The translations under genes were made by a program, and so were the position numbers. Source: Nannocystis bainbridge (GTDB lineage Bacteria > Myxococcota_A > Polyangia > Nannocystales > Nannocystaceae). Taken from it: a stretch of 64,000 nucleotides of DNA. Shown piece after piece: positions 23,001-30,371 of this stretch; the stretch's first letter is position 1, and each line of letters opens with the position of its first letter. The stretch spans positions 2,046,001-2,110,000 of the forward strand of contig NZ_JAQNDL010000003.1 in NCBI RefSeq assembly GCF_028368995.1. The letters run 5' to 3'. The notes under the pieces were generated by a model. That model was given only the letters and a program-made list of their open reading frames with translations. It was not told the DNA's origin and did no database searches.

Positions 23001-24511
23001 GCCGTCGGCGGCGGCGCCTCGGCGTCGCCGGCCAGGCGCTCGTGCTTGGTGCCGCGGACCAGCGGCGCGGCCTCGTCGGGCTGGCTGCCGCTGGCCTCCA
23101 GGGCCGTCAGCACCATCTCGGCCTTGGTGTGGTTGGGCGCCAGCCGGAGCGCGCGACCCAGGTGGTCGCGGGCGAGCTTCAGGTCGCGTCCGGCGACCAG
23201 TTGCGCCAGGCGGACGGAGGTGTCGGCGGCCTCGGAGTTGCGGCCGAGCGACTCGAGGATCGACGCCTGCAGCTCGAGCGCCTGGGTGTTGCTGGCGTCG
23301 CGGACGAAGATCGAGTCGAGGTGCCCGAGCGCGTGCTCGAACATCTTGTATTTGATGTAGACCCGGACCTCGAGCAGCAGCTTGTCGATGTCGCCGACGT
23401 TGTCCTCAGGCTCCTCTGCCGCGCTGGGCGCCAGGTTCGCGCCCACCCCTGCGAAAGGGCGCGAAGGCACGTCCTCGACTTCCACGTCGAGCTCGAGGTC
23501 GGTGCCGGTCTGCGACGCCGCGGCCTCCTCTTCGACCACGTCGATGTCGAGGCCGACATCCTCCTCGCGGTCCTTCGGGTCGACCGGCAGCGCCGCGATC
23601 TCGGCGTCGATGTCGGCGGCGATCTTCTTGAGCTCGTCGGCGTTCTCCGGCCCGAGCGCGATCGCCTTGCGCAGCACGCGGGCGGCCAGCACCTTGGCCT
23701 TGCGCCCGCCCTTGCGCTGCTCCTTGGCCAGCTCCTGCAGCACGCTGACCGACTTGTCCTGCTTGCCCAGCGCGACGAACGTGTCGGCCAGCAGCTCGAG
23801 GCCCTCGGGGTCGGCGGGGGCCGAGCGCAGCAGCGCGTTCAGCTTAACCAGCGCGCGCCGGTTCTCGTTCTGCGACAGGTAGATCCGCGCCAGCGAGCGC
23901 AGGACCGGCAGGTCGTCTTCCTTGTGATAGATGAGCCGCTCGGCGACGCGGATGTAGTCGTCGATCCGGCGATCCGAGAACAGCTTGTCGGCGGCGAGCC
24001 GGAAGTGCTCGACCGCCTGCGGCACCATGCCCTCGCGCGAGTAAAGCTCGGCCAGGCGCAGCCGCTTGCCGACAGCGCCCGGGTCGAGCTCGGCGACCAT
24101 GCGGAAGCCCTCGAGGCCCTCGAGCACCTGGCCGCTCTGGAAGTACGCCTGAGCGACGAACTCGTAGGTGGCGATGGCGTCCTGGATCCGGCCCAGCTCC
24201 TTGTAGAGCGCGGCGACCCTGGACTGCACGTCGAGCCGACCCGAGTCGATCTGCAGCACCTGCCGGTAGACCGCGAGCGCCTTCTGGTGCTCACCGGCCT
24301 CGGTGTAGTGCTTGCCGACGAACACGAACCGCTCGCTCGCGCCCGCGGTGTCGCCCATCTGTCGCAGCGCGTCGGCGAAGAGGAGCCACGATCGGATGTC
24401 CGAAGGGTCAGCTTCGACGACCGCCGCGTACTCCTTCGCCGCACGGTCGTGCTGACCCTTCGCCGCGTACTTCGCAGCCGCTGCCAGTGCCTTGTCGCGG
24501 TTGAACGCCAC
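20054..24511 (-). CDS. Very large TPR protein with long Ala/Pro/Glu repeat region
   Basis: About 1485 residues in three parts. The N-terminal 330 or so are tetratricopeptide repeats (for example AAAKYAAKGQHDRAAKEYAAV, HQKALAVYRQVLQIDSGRLD). The middle (about 500-1240) is low complexity, with Pro/Arg-Ser-Glu-Ser-Val-Val repeats and about twenty units of the type EAVPADSQAEA. The last 230 residues return to TPR-like helices (AYHEMGLIDDALAQFGLAA). Start GTG 24511 follows a good ribosome site (AGGAG) and drops a basic stretch. There is no signal peptide, so a cytoplasmic scaffold is likely; TPR proteins of this sort act in gliding-motility or secretion complexes, but no partner is shown. Many repeat units are encoded by the dispersed palindrome TGTCC-N-GGACA. 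Confidence 0.85.
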   Translation of the reverse strand: MAFNRDKALAAAAKYAAKGQHDRAAKEYAAVVEADPSDIRSWLLFADALRQMGDTAGASERFVFVGKHYTEAGEHQKALAVYRQVLQIDSGRLDVQSRVAALYKELGRIQDAIATYEFVAQAYFQSGQVLEGLEGFRMVAELDPGAVGKRLRLAELYSREGMVPQAVEHFRLAADKLFSDRRIDDYIRVAERLIYHKEDDLPVLRSLARIYLSQNENRRALVKLNALLRSAPADPEGLELLADTFVALGKQDKSVSVLQELAKEQRKGGRKAKVLAARVLRKAIALGPENADELKKIAADIDAEIAALPVDPKDREEDVGLDIDVVEEEAAASQTGTDLELDVEVEDVPSRPFAGVGANLAPSAAEEPEDNVGDIDKLLLEVRVYIKYKMFEHALGHLDSIFVRDASNTQALELQASILESLGRNSEAADTSVRLAQLVAGRDLKLARDHLGRALRLAPNHTKAEMVLTALEASGSQPDEAAPLVRGTKHERLAGDAEAPPPTAGQSGTSMSSPADSARIAALDGDVSSDTSTETDSKVQADLTPTPAPAPLPEEPKAPADEPVRESSGLQNLAFGMAAPVAHDDSDSAIRTPLSTKFSEKTPLPRSFGEKTPLPTFKPPVQKATVPEDMSAETAGETQPGATTSEAAPPEAAQPEVAATAEVAASEAMTSEGAPVEGAHVEATTSEPASEPVESGRKPSRRPPSDKPAQSAEEVEELEAEEVEELELDELVDETASEPTPPKKAPPQPPRSESVVTRRPEPPRSESVVSKRPPPPRTESVVSKRPPPPQPRTESVVTKRPEPPRSESVVTKRPEPPRSESVVTAKPVAPPPEAVPADSSAKPEATQPEAVAVDTATKPEATQPEAVVVDTATKPEATQPEAVLTDSPAKPEASAPEAVPADSSSAAQPEAVPADSSDRADAGEKTEAAPTEVAAKPEAVPTDSPAEPATEAASTSAEAQAPEAAKTEPTPASTESAKPEVLKAEIVRGPAQAPKSDAAAKLRAMRLGGKPAKPVTRLGGPSGPKPAATPASTPATPAAETRPAPVQQPEAKPEAVSSDSQAKALEAKPEAVSSDSQAKAPEAVSSDSQAKVPEAAPADIVEAKPEAAPADTSEAKPEAVPADSQAEAVPSDIAAPTEAVPADSQAEALPSDIAAPLEAVPADSQADAAPSDIAAPTEAAPSDSQAEAKPEAAAADIAAPTSEAAPSDSQPEAVSADSKVADLLSAELEELAAVEEISAEEPAAPADYPDITDEVEELRFFISSRFEDDAQFTYLELQRRFPGHPALAEFADRFATGAKLESAAAPVMIEDTPPPVAAAPAAVSPGHTVQRLDDEDDDDDFLSSIFDEPSPVSRKKSPQQRAVATLTEQADAQTYFDLGMAYHEMGLIDDALAQFGLAAADSTWQSRAKVMIADLRILRGEPSVAVAALREAIDSANDEDERDAAQYRLAEVFTTLGDTAAAAEALRDVSPGYRDRDELLAEHEG
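20859..22012. repeat. About twenty in-frame copies of the palindromic motif inside the TPR gene
   Basis: CTGTCCGCGGGGACAG and close variants (CTGTCCGAAGAGACAG, GATGTCCGAAGGGGCAG) recur every 25-60 bp from 20859 to 21340 and again from 21678 to 22012. Read on the minus strand in frame they encode AVPADS, AVSSDS or AAPSDS. Outlying copies are at 22622-22638 and 22921-22934. Confidence 0.9.
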
Positions 24512-24542
24512 CCGTCTCCTTCTCCTGGCTTCCTTTACTCCT

Positions 24543-25970
24543 TCAGCCTTGCACTTCGGCGTCGGCCTCGGCGCGCACGGCCTCGGGGTCGAGCGACGCC
24601 TCGAGGAAGTGGGTATCGTATTTACCACTAATGAACGCCGGTTGCTTGAGAAGCCACCGGTGCAGCGGGATATTGGTCTGGATGCCCTCGATGACGCATT
24701 CGCCGAGCGCGCGCTGCATCCGCCGGATCGCCTGCTGGCGGTCGGGGGCGTGGACGATGAGCTTGGCCAGCATCGAGTCGTAGAAGGGCGGAACCGTGAT
24801 GCCCTGGTACATGTGGCTGTCGACCCGGACCCCGTAGCCGCCCGGGAAGTGCAGCGCCGAGATCGTCCCCGGCTGGGGGATGAACTTGATCGGATCTTCG
24901 GCGTTGATCCGGCACTCGATGGCGTGCCCGCGCGGCCGGAACTCGCGCATCAGGTGCCCGAGCGGCTCGCCCGTGGCCAGCCGGATCTGCTCCTGCACGA
25001 GGTCGATGCCGGTGATCATCTCGGTCACGCAGTGCTCGACCTGGACGCGCGTATTCATCTCCATGAAGTAGAAGCGGTCGCCGTCGAGCAAGAACTCGAT
25101 CGTGCCGAGCGAGTGGTAGCCGATCGCCTTGGCGGCCGCGACCGCGGCGGCGCACATCTCCCGCCGCAGGGCGTCGCCCAGCACCGAGCAGGGCGCCTCC
25201 TCGAGCACCTTCTGGTGGCGCCGCTGGACCGAGCACTCGCGCTCCAGCAAGTGATTGGCGTTGCCGTGCTGGTCGGCGACGACCTGGACCTCGACGTGGC
25301 GCGGGCTCTGGACGTAGCGCTCGAGGTACATGTCGCCGTTGCCGAACGCCTTGAGCGCCTCGACCTGGGCGGTCTGCAGCGTCTGCGGCAGCAGCTTGAT
25401 GTCGCGGACGATCTTCATGCCGCGCCCACCGCCGCCCGCCGACGCCTTGAGGATGACCGGCAGCCCGATGCGCTCGGCCTCGGCGACCGCGTGCGCGGCG
25501 CTGGTGAGCACGCCCGAGCCCGGCAGCACCGGCACGCCCGAGCGGTCCATCGTCTGGCGCGCGGTGACCTTGTCGCCCATCACGCGCATGTGCGTCGGGT
25601 CAGGGCCGATGAAGGTCAGCTTGCACTTCTGGACGATCTCGGCGAACTCGGCCCGCTCCGACAGGAAGCCGTAGCCGGGGTGCACCGCGTCGGCGCCGGT
25701 GAGCTCGGCGGCGGCGATGATGTTCTTGATGTTGAGGTAGCTCTGCGACGACGGCCCCGGCCCGATGCAGACCGCCTCGTCGGCGAACCGCACGTGCAGC
25801 GCGTGCTCGTCGACGGTCGAGTAGACGGCGACGGTGCGGATCCCCAGCTCGCGGCAGGCCCGGATCACGCGCAGGGCGATCTCGCCCCGGTTGGCGACCA
25901 GGACCTTGCGGATCTCTCTCAGCGGCGGCGTGGACCGCGGCGCGGCGGGATGAGGCGTCTTCGTCGGCAT
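24543..25970 (-). CDS. accC: Biotin carboxylase subunit of acetyl-CoA carboxylase
   Basis: The 475-residue ATP-grasp enzyme carboxylates the biotin of AccB, the first step of malonyl-CoA and fatty acid synthesis. Signatures are KVLVANRGEIALRVIRA (start of the preATP-grasp domain), the glycine-rich ATP loop KASAGGGGRGMKIVRD, catalytic EMNTRVQVEHCVTE and the late FYDSMLAKLIVHA. The length fits the bacterial subunit (about 450). ATG 25970 shares one base with the accB stop (TGATG), so accB and accC are translationally coupled in the normal order. Confidence 0.97.
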   Translation of the reverse strand: MPTKTPHPAAPRSTPPLREIRKVLVANRGEIALRVIRACRELGIRTVAVYSTVDEHALHVRFADEAVCIGPGPSSQSYLNIKNIIAAAELTGADAVHPGYGFLSERAEFAEIVQKCKLTFIGPDPTHMRVMGDKVTARQTMDRSGVPVLPGSGVLTSAAHAVAEAERIGLPVILKASAGGGGRGMKIVRDIKLLPQTLQTAQVEALKAFGNGDMYLERYVQSPRHVEVQVVADQHGNANHLLERECSVQRRHQKVLEEAPCSVLGDALRREMCAAAVAAAKAIGYHSLGTIEFLLDGDRFYFMEMNTRVQVEHCVTEMITGIDLVQEQIRLATGEPLGHLMREFRPRGHAIECRINAEDPIKFIPQPGTISALHFPGGYGVRVDSHMYQGITVPPFYDSMLAKLIVHAPDRQQAIRRMQRALGECVIEGIQTNIPLHRWLLKQPAFISGKYDTHFLEASLDPEAVRAEADAEVQG

Positions 25971-26464
25971 CAGAGCTTGCGGACCCGGAACAGCTTGGCC
26001 CCGTATTCGACCGGCTTGGCGTTGTCGAGCAGGCACTCCTCGATCACGCACGGGAACTCGGCCTCGAGCTCGTTGAACAGCTTCATCGCTTCGACGATGC
26101 AGAGGGTCTGACCGCGCTGCACCGTGGTGCCGACCTCGACGAACGAGGGCGTGTCGGGGCTGGACGAGCGGTAGAAGGTGCCGACGAACGGCGAAGTGAT
26201 GAAGGTGCCGGCGGCCGCAGGCGCGGCGGCCGGGGCCGCAGCCGGGGCGAGCGCCGGCGCGGGCGCGTCGTAGACGACCGGGCGGGCGGCGACCGGCGCG
26301 GCCTCGACGGCGGTGTTGCGGCGGAGCAGCACGCGGTGCTCGCCGCTCTCGATCTCGATCTCGTCGAGGTCGTTCTGGCGCAGCACCTTGGCCAGCTCGC
26401 GGATGTACCGCAGGTCCGGCAGCGAATCAGGCCGTGGAGACGAATCCCGAGGTTCGGACGACAT
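25970..26464 (-). CDS. accB: Biotin carboxyl carrier protein of acetyl-CoA carboxylase
   Basis: The 164-residue carrier subunit has an N-terminal helical part (DLRYIRELAKVLRQNDLDEIEIE), an Ala/Pro-rich flexible linker (about residues 55-86) and the C-terminal biotinyl domain. The biotin is attached to Lys128 in IVEAMKLFNELEAE, with the usual preceding GTFYRSSSPDTPSFVEVG. All parts match bacterial AccB. It overlaps accC by one base. The genes aroQ and a roadblock protein lie immediately upstream on the same strand, so accBC may be expressed with shikimate-pathway genes. Confidence 0.97.
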   Translation of the reverse strand: MSSEPRDSSPRPDSLPDLRYIRELAKVLRQNDLDEIEIESGEHRVLLRRNTAVEAAPVAARPVVYDAPAPALAPAAAPAAAPAAAGTFITSPFVGTFYRSSSPDTPSFVEVGTTVQRGQTLCIVEAMKLFNELEAEFPCVIEECLLDNAKPVEYGAKLFRVRKL

Positions 26465-26503
26465 GCACTCTCCGTCAGGGTCGAAGGGTCCCGGGCGCGT
26501 CGC

Positions 26504-26959
26504 TCACGACGGGCGGGCCGCGTGCTCGGCTACGAGGTAGCGCAGAGCGAGGTGGTAGGAGGCAGTGCCGAGGCCCATGATGACGCCGACACATGCTACG
26601 CCAGACATTGATACCTGGCGCAAGCTTTCGCGGCGGTAGAGGTTGCTGAGGTGGACCTCGACCGCCGGCACGGGCACCGCTCGCAGCGCGTCTTGAATCG
26701 CCACGCTGGTGTGCGTGTAGGCGCCCGGATTGATGATGATGCCGTCGGCGGTGCCGTACGCGGCGTGGATCCAGTCGAGGATCACGCCTTCGTGGTTGCT
26801 CTGCCGGCAGGTCAGCTCGGCCCCGAGCTCGCCGGCCAGCGCCTGCAGCGAGGCGTCCAGCTGGGCCAAGGTCTGCGCGCCGTAGATACCCGGCTCGCGT
26901 TGGCCCAGCAGGTTGAGGTTGGGCCCGTGGATCACGAGCACCCGCGGCGCCGCCGACAT
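26504..26959 (-). CDS. aroQ: Type II 3-dehydroquinate dehydratase
   Basis: The 151-residue enzyme converts 3-dehydroquinate to 3-dehydroshikimate in the shikimate pathway. Type II features are LVIHGPNLNLLGQREPGIYG with the catalytic Tyr26 and Arg21 on the flexible lid, then QSNHEGVILDWIH, IINPGAYTHTSVAI and VEVHLSNLYRRESLR. The length is typical (about 150), and as a type II enzyme it is a dodecamer in the family. It lies seven bases after the roadblock gene and ahead of accB, so the three are probably one transcript. Confidence 0.97.
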   Translation of the reverse strand: MSAAPRVLVIHGPNLNLLGQREPGIYGAQTLAQLDASLQALAGELGAELTCRQSNHEGVILDWIHAAYGTADGIIINPGAYTHTSVAIQDALRAVPVPAVEVHLSNLYRRESLRQVSMSGVACVGVIMGLGTASYHLALRYLVAEHAARPS

Positions 26960-26966
26960 CCCCAGC

Positions 26967-27317
26967 CTACAGACTGGCGAGCAGCTCGGGCGCCGCCGAC
27001 TTCAACACCCAGCGCCCCTTGCCGAAGCTCCCCGAGTCGGCCAGCAGCACGATCGTGAAGAACTCCTCGGACAGGCAGCGCACCAGCAGGGTGCCGCGCT
27101 CCGCCTTGATCGTGATGTCGGTCAGGGCGCCGAGGTCGAGCGCCTTGGAGGCCTTGAGCAGCTCGACGAACCGAAATGAAAACTCGGTTGCGATGCCCTC
27201 GATGTCAGCCCCGCTGTCGCCGTCGTATTGCTCGACGGTGATGCCATCAAAGCCCATCAGGATGGCACCCTTGGCGCCTGGGATCTGTTCAACGATGGAT
27301 TTGAGGGTTTCTTTCAT
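26967..27317 (-). CDS. Roadblock/LC7-domain protein
   Basis: This small 116-residue protein begins MKETLKSIVEQIPGAKGAIL and has the roadblock/LC7 fold pattern: helix, strand pair GAILMGFDGITVEQYD, a long central helix EFSFRFVELLKASK, then strands TDITIKAERGTLLVRCL and FFTIVLLADSGSFGKGRWVL. Such proteins, like MglB of Myxococcus, regulate small Ras-like GTPases or act as dimeric scaffolds. No GTPase gene is present in the window, so the partner is unknown. It sits between aroB and aroQ on the same strand. The ATG at 27317 is chosen because the domain starts directly there. Confidence 0.85.
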   Translation of the reverse strand: MKETLKSIVEQIPGAKGAILMGFDGITVEQYDGDSGADIEGIATEFSFRFVELLKASKALDLGALTDITIKAERGTLLVRCLSEEFFTIVLLADSGSFGKGRWVLKSAAPELLASL

Positions 27318-27437
27318 GATTGGCGCAGTCCTCGCGCGGGCCGCCAGGTTGGCAGAGCAAATCGGTTCTGGCAAGCCTCAACTCGGCCGCAACCAGGCGT
27401 TCGCACTCGTTCACCCTCGTCTGTGGCGACCCTGCGC

Positions 27438-28604
27438 TCACTCCGCGGGCAATTGCGCTCGCTGCCGCAGCAGCCCCAGGATCTCGCGCGGGGTCAGCGG
27501 CAACACCAGCGGCTCGCCGACCCGCGCCAACGCCACGTAACTCACGGTGCCGCCGACGCGCTTTTTGTCGACCGCCAGGGCGCGCTCGACCGCGGCGCCG
27601 CGGTCCCCGGTGAGCCACGCGTCGAGATCTTGCGGCAACCGCAGGCGAGCGAGCGCCTGCGTGACCATCGGTTCGAGCCCCGGCTCGGCGACGCCCTTGA
27701 GCTCGGAGACCCGCGCGGCCGCTCGCAGCCCGAGCGCGACCGCGTCGCCGTGCGGGACTTCGTAGTTCGAGGCCGCCTCGATCGCGTGCGCCATGGTGTG
27801 CCCGAGGTTGAGCAGCACCCGACCCTTGCCGGCCTCGCCCTGCTCCCACGGGTCGCGACCGATGCAGGCCGCCTTGAGCCCGACCGAGGTCGCCACCAGC
27901 GGGGTGATGACGTCGACGTCGCGGGCGTAGATCCCGTCGGCGCGCGCGAGCAGCTGCTCGAGGTGGTCGCCCGAGAACAGCAGCGCGTGCTTGAGCATCT
28001 CGGCCAGACCCTGCGCGAGCTCGCGGTCGGGCAGCGAGCTCAGGACCTCGGGGTCGATGGCGACGAACAGCGGGAAGTGAAACACCCCGACCATGTTCTT
28101 GGCGCCGGGCAGGTCGACGGCGACCTTGCCCCCGACCGAGGCGTCGACCTGCGCGAGCAGGGACGTCGGCACCTGCACGACCGGGATGCCGCGCATGAAC
28201 AGCGCCGCGGACAGGCCCGAGAGGTCGCCGATGACGCCGCCGCCGAGCGCCACCACGGCGTCTCGTCGACTGAGGCCGCCGGAGATCATCTGCTCGAGCA
28301 CGGCGAGCAGCGACGGCATGGTCTTGTGCACCTCGCCCGCCGGAACGACGATCGGTACGACCTGGAAGCCGTGCGCTTCGAGGCTGGCCCGGGCCGCGGC
28401 GCCGTGCAGGCGCGCCACGTTGGCGTCGGTGATGAGCGCGACCGAATTGGCCCCGCCGAGCCGCTGTCGCAGCTCGGTGCCGATCCGCGACAACATGCCG
28501 CGACCGATCAGCACCGGATAGCTGCGGCTCTCGGCCGGGACGTGGACGTCGAGCACGAGGGGCCGAGGGCGCTTGCGTTGGCTGGATGACCCGCTGTCTT
28601 GCAT
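27438..28604 (-). CDS. aroB: 3-dehydroquinate synthase
   Basis: The 388-residue NAD- and metal-dependent enzyme converts DAHP to 3-dehydroquinate. Signatures are VVALGGGVIGDLSGLSAALFMRG (NAD and substrate site), VPTSLLAQVDASVGGKVAVD, the metal-binding Glu and His residues in GLAEMLKHALLFS and LNLGHTMAHAIEAASNYEVPHGDAVALG. The length is a little above the usual 360 because of a basic N-terminal stretch (SSSQRKRPRPLVLDV). It follows aroK by eight bases, the ancestral aroK-aroB pair. Confidence 0.97.
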   Translation of the reverse strand: MQDSGSSSQRKRPRPLVLDVHVPAESRSYPVLIGRGMLSRIGTELRQRLGGANSVALITDANVARLHGAAARASLEAHGFQVVPIVVPAGEVHKTMPSLLAVLEQMISGGLSRRDAVVALGGGVIGDLSGLSAALFMRGIPVVQVPTSLLAQVDASVGGKVAVDLPGAKNMVGVFHFPLFVAIDPEVLSSLPDRELAQGLAEMLKHALLFSGDHLEQLLARADGIYARDVDVITPLVATSVGLKAACIGRDPWEQGEAGKGRVLLNLGHTMAHAIEAASNYEVPHGDAVALGLRAAARVSELKGVAEPGLEPMVTQALARLRLPQDLDAWLTGDRGAAVERALAVDKKRVGGTVSYVALARVGEPLVLPLTPREILGLLRQRAQLPAE

Positions 28605-28612
28605 GCAGGACC

Positions 28613-29197
28613 TCAGAGGATGCGGAGGCTGGTGGCAAGCGCCGTCAGCAACCGGTGCGCCACATCTTGCGGCGGTCCGTTGCCGTCGACAACTCCGTCC
28701 GCTTCCTCATACGCCGACCTTCGGTTGTCAAGGAGTTCGCCGACGCGCGCCGCGACCGCGCCCTCGTCCGACCCGAGCAACGGACGTCCGCCCAGCGGCG
28801 TGACGACCAGTCGACGCGCGAGCTCGGCCGGCGGGACGTCGAGGAAGTACACGACCCCGGCTTCGCGCATCAGCGCGCGGTTGGCCGGGTCGACGACGAG
28901 TCCGCCGCCCGCGGCGACCACGACGGTGCGCGCCCGAAAGCCGGGCTCGGCCACGAGGAGCTGCAAGGCGGCCTTCTCGCAGTGGCGGAAGTGCGACTCG
29001 CCGCGGGCGAACAGCGCGGGGATCGCCGCGCCGAAGAGCCGCTCGATCCGGCGGTCGAGGTCGATGAACGGCGCGCCCCACAGCCCGGCCACGATCGGCC
29101 CGACGGTCGACTTGCCGGCGCCCATCATCCCGGTGAGGAAGAGCGGTCGTTGCGGATCGTCTGCACGGCGTGAAGTCATGGCGGTGAGAGAGCTCAT
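28613..29197 (-). CDS. aroK: Shikimate kinase
   Basis: The 194-residue kinase phosphorylates shikimate using ATP. The P-loop is GMMGAGKST at about residues 23-31, followed by the substrate-binding DLDRRIE and FARGESHFRHCEKAAL motifs, then AAGGGLVVDPANR and RPLLGSDEG (lid/adenine region). ATG 29197 is chosen because it overlaps the pilO stop by one base (TGATG), although an internal ATG at 29179 is possible. Direct coupling to pilO recalls the pilMNOPQ-aroK-aroB layout known in Pseudomonas and relatives, but here pilP and pilQ are absent from between. Confidence 0.93.
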   Translation of the reverse strand: MSSLTAMTSRRADDPQRPLFLTGMMGAGKSTVGPIVAGLWGAPFIDLDRRIERLFGAAIPALFARGESHFRHCEKAALQLLVAEPGFRARTVVVAAGGGLVVDPANRALMREAGVVYFLDVPPAELARRLVVTPLGGRPLLGSDEGAVAARVGELLDNRRSAYEEADGVVDGNGPPQDVAHRLLTALATSLRIL

Positions 29198-29808
29198 CAG
29201 CGTGGGACAGGGCTCGGCGCGCTCGGGTGCGCCGGCGGCTCGGCGAGCTCGGCCCTGACCCGCAGCGCGCCTGCGCGAAAAGAGATCTCCAGCGCGCCGT
29301 CCTCGGCGGGCCAGCGCAGCGCGAGCTCGTCGAGCACGACGGTCTCGGGCAAGGCGGCGAGCGCGGTGACGAAGCGGACCAGCGCGTCCCAGCCGCCCCG
29401 CGCGTCGACCCGCACCGGCGAGCGCACGCCCCACTCGCCCGCGGGCTCGTCGGGCAGCGGCTGCCAGCGATCGATCTCGAGGCCCGAGTCGCGCGCGAGC
29501 GCGGGCACGATGAACAGCAGGTCGGCCCGGTCCCCCGCGGCGCCGGGGGTCGCCGCCAGCGCCAGCGTCAGCGCGACCTCGTCGGCGGCCAGCGCCGCGG
29601 CGAAGGTCTGCTGCTCGGCCAGCTCCTGCGTCACCCGGTCCCGCCGCGCCTCGGCGGCCGCGAGCTCGTTGCGGGCCGCGAGCAGGTCGGCGCGCGCCGG
29701 CACGAAGAACAGCACGTAGCCGACGATCGCGGTGACGCTGGCGCCGAGCCCCCAGATCAGCAGCGTCTGCAGGACGGACAGGCGCGTGAGGCTCTCGGGC
29801 GACAGCAC
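29197..29808 (-). CDS. pilO: Type IV pilus inner-membrane alignment protein PilO
   Basis: About 203 residues: a short cytoplasmic lead, one transmembrane helix (LLIWGLGASVTAIVGYVLFF), a coiled-coil segment (about 43-75, AARNELAAAEARRDRVTQEL) and a periplasmic ferredoxin-like region. This is the PilO plan, which pairs with PilN in the type IV pilus alignment complex. The GTG at 29808 starts just before the membrane segment and nine bases after the pilN stop. There is a one-base overlap with aroK. The sequence is divergent from Pseudomonas PilO, but position after pilM-pilN and topology leave little doubt. Confidence 0.85.
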   Translation of the reverse strand: MLSPESLTRLSVLQTLLIWGLGASVTAIVGYVLFFVPARADLLAARNELAAAEARRDRVTQELAEQQTFAAALAADEVALTLALAATPGAAGDRADLLFIVPALARDSGLEIDRWQPLPDEPAGEWGVRSPVRVDARGGWDALVRFVTALAALPETVVLDELALRWPAEDGALEISFRAGALRVRAELAEPPAHPSAPSPVPR

Positions 29809-29816
29809 GGCGCGTC

Positions 29817-30371
29817 TCACTGGTTCGGCGCGGCCTCGAGATCGAGGCGGAAGCGCAGGCTGTCGTCGGCGGTGCGGGCGTATTCTGGCCCATAGGACAG
29901 GTGGAACTTCGCCTCGGCGCGGACCCGGGCGACCAACGCGGCGAGGGCTGCGTGGTCGCGAGCGAGGCCGTCGACCCGCCAGCCGCCGAGTGTGGCCGCG
30001 TGGGCTTCGAGCGGCCGCAGCGCCGCGTCGTCCGCCTCGAACAACCCCGCCAGCTCGGCCAGCGCCGCCGCCGGTTCGCCGCGAGCCTCGCGGAGCCGCG
30101 CCAGCGCCTCCTGGCGGATCCGCAGCACCCGCTGGCGCTCCGCCAGGGCCGGATTGTCGCGCTTCTTCTCGAGCCGCCGGATCTCCGCCGTCACCTCGGC
30201 CGTGCTCGCGCGCAGCTCGGCCGCCGTCGCGCCGTGGCTGGCGATCCACGCGTAGCCGGTGCCGATCACCGCGGCCCAGCCGAGCAGCATCGCGCCGGCC
30301 AGCGCGACCCCGCTGCGCAGCCGCAGGCGTCGCCGCCGCTGGGCCCGCGGCAGGAGGTTGATGCGGATCAC
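29817..30371 (-). CDS. pilN: Type IV pilus inner-membrane protein PilN
   Basis: The 184-residue product begins MIRINLLPRAQRRRR, containing the conserved INLLP tail that binds the groove of PilM. One transmembrane helix (about 22-40, VALAGAMLLGWAAVIGTGYA) leads to a coiled coil (AEVTAEIRRLEKKRDNPALA) and a small periplasmic domain. It overlaps pilM by four bases and is followed by pilO, so pilMNO form one operon. Confidence 0.92.
   Translation of the reverse strand: MIRINLLPRAQRRRRLRLRSGVALAGAMLLGWAAVIGTGYAWIASHGATAAELRASTAEVTAEIRRLEKKRDNPALAERQRVLRIRQEALARLREARGEPAAALAELAGLFEADDAALRPLEAHAATLGGWRVDGLARDHAALAALVARVRAEAKFHLSYGPEYARTADDSLRFRLDLEAAPNQ

Noticed and set aside
20063..24631. A 1522-codon open frame on the plus strand opposite the TPR gene
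   Set aside because: It is Arg/Leu/Gly-rich with no family signal and mirrors the GC-rich codon pattern of the real gene; the minus-strand frame has TPR motifs and a ribosome site.
27660..27690. GGTTCGAGCCCC resembling a tRNA T-arm
   Set aside because: It lies inside the conserved coding sequence of aroB and no tRNA cloverleaf can be built around it.
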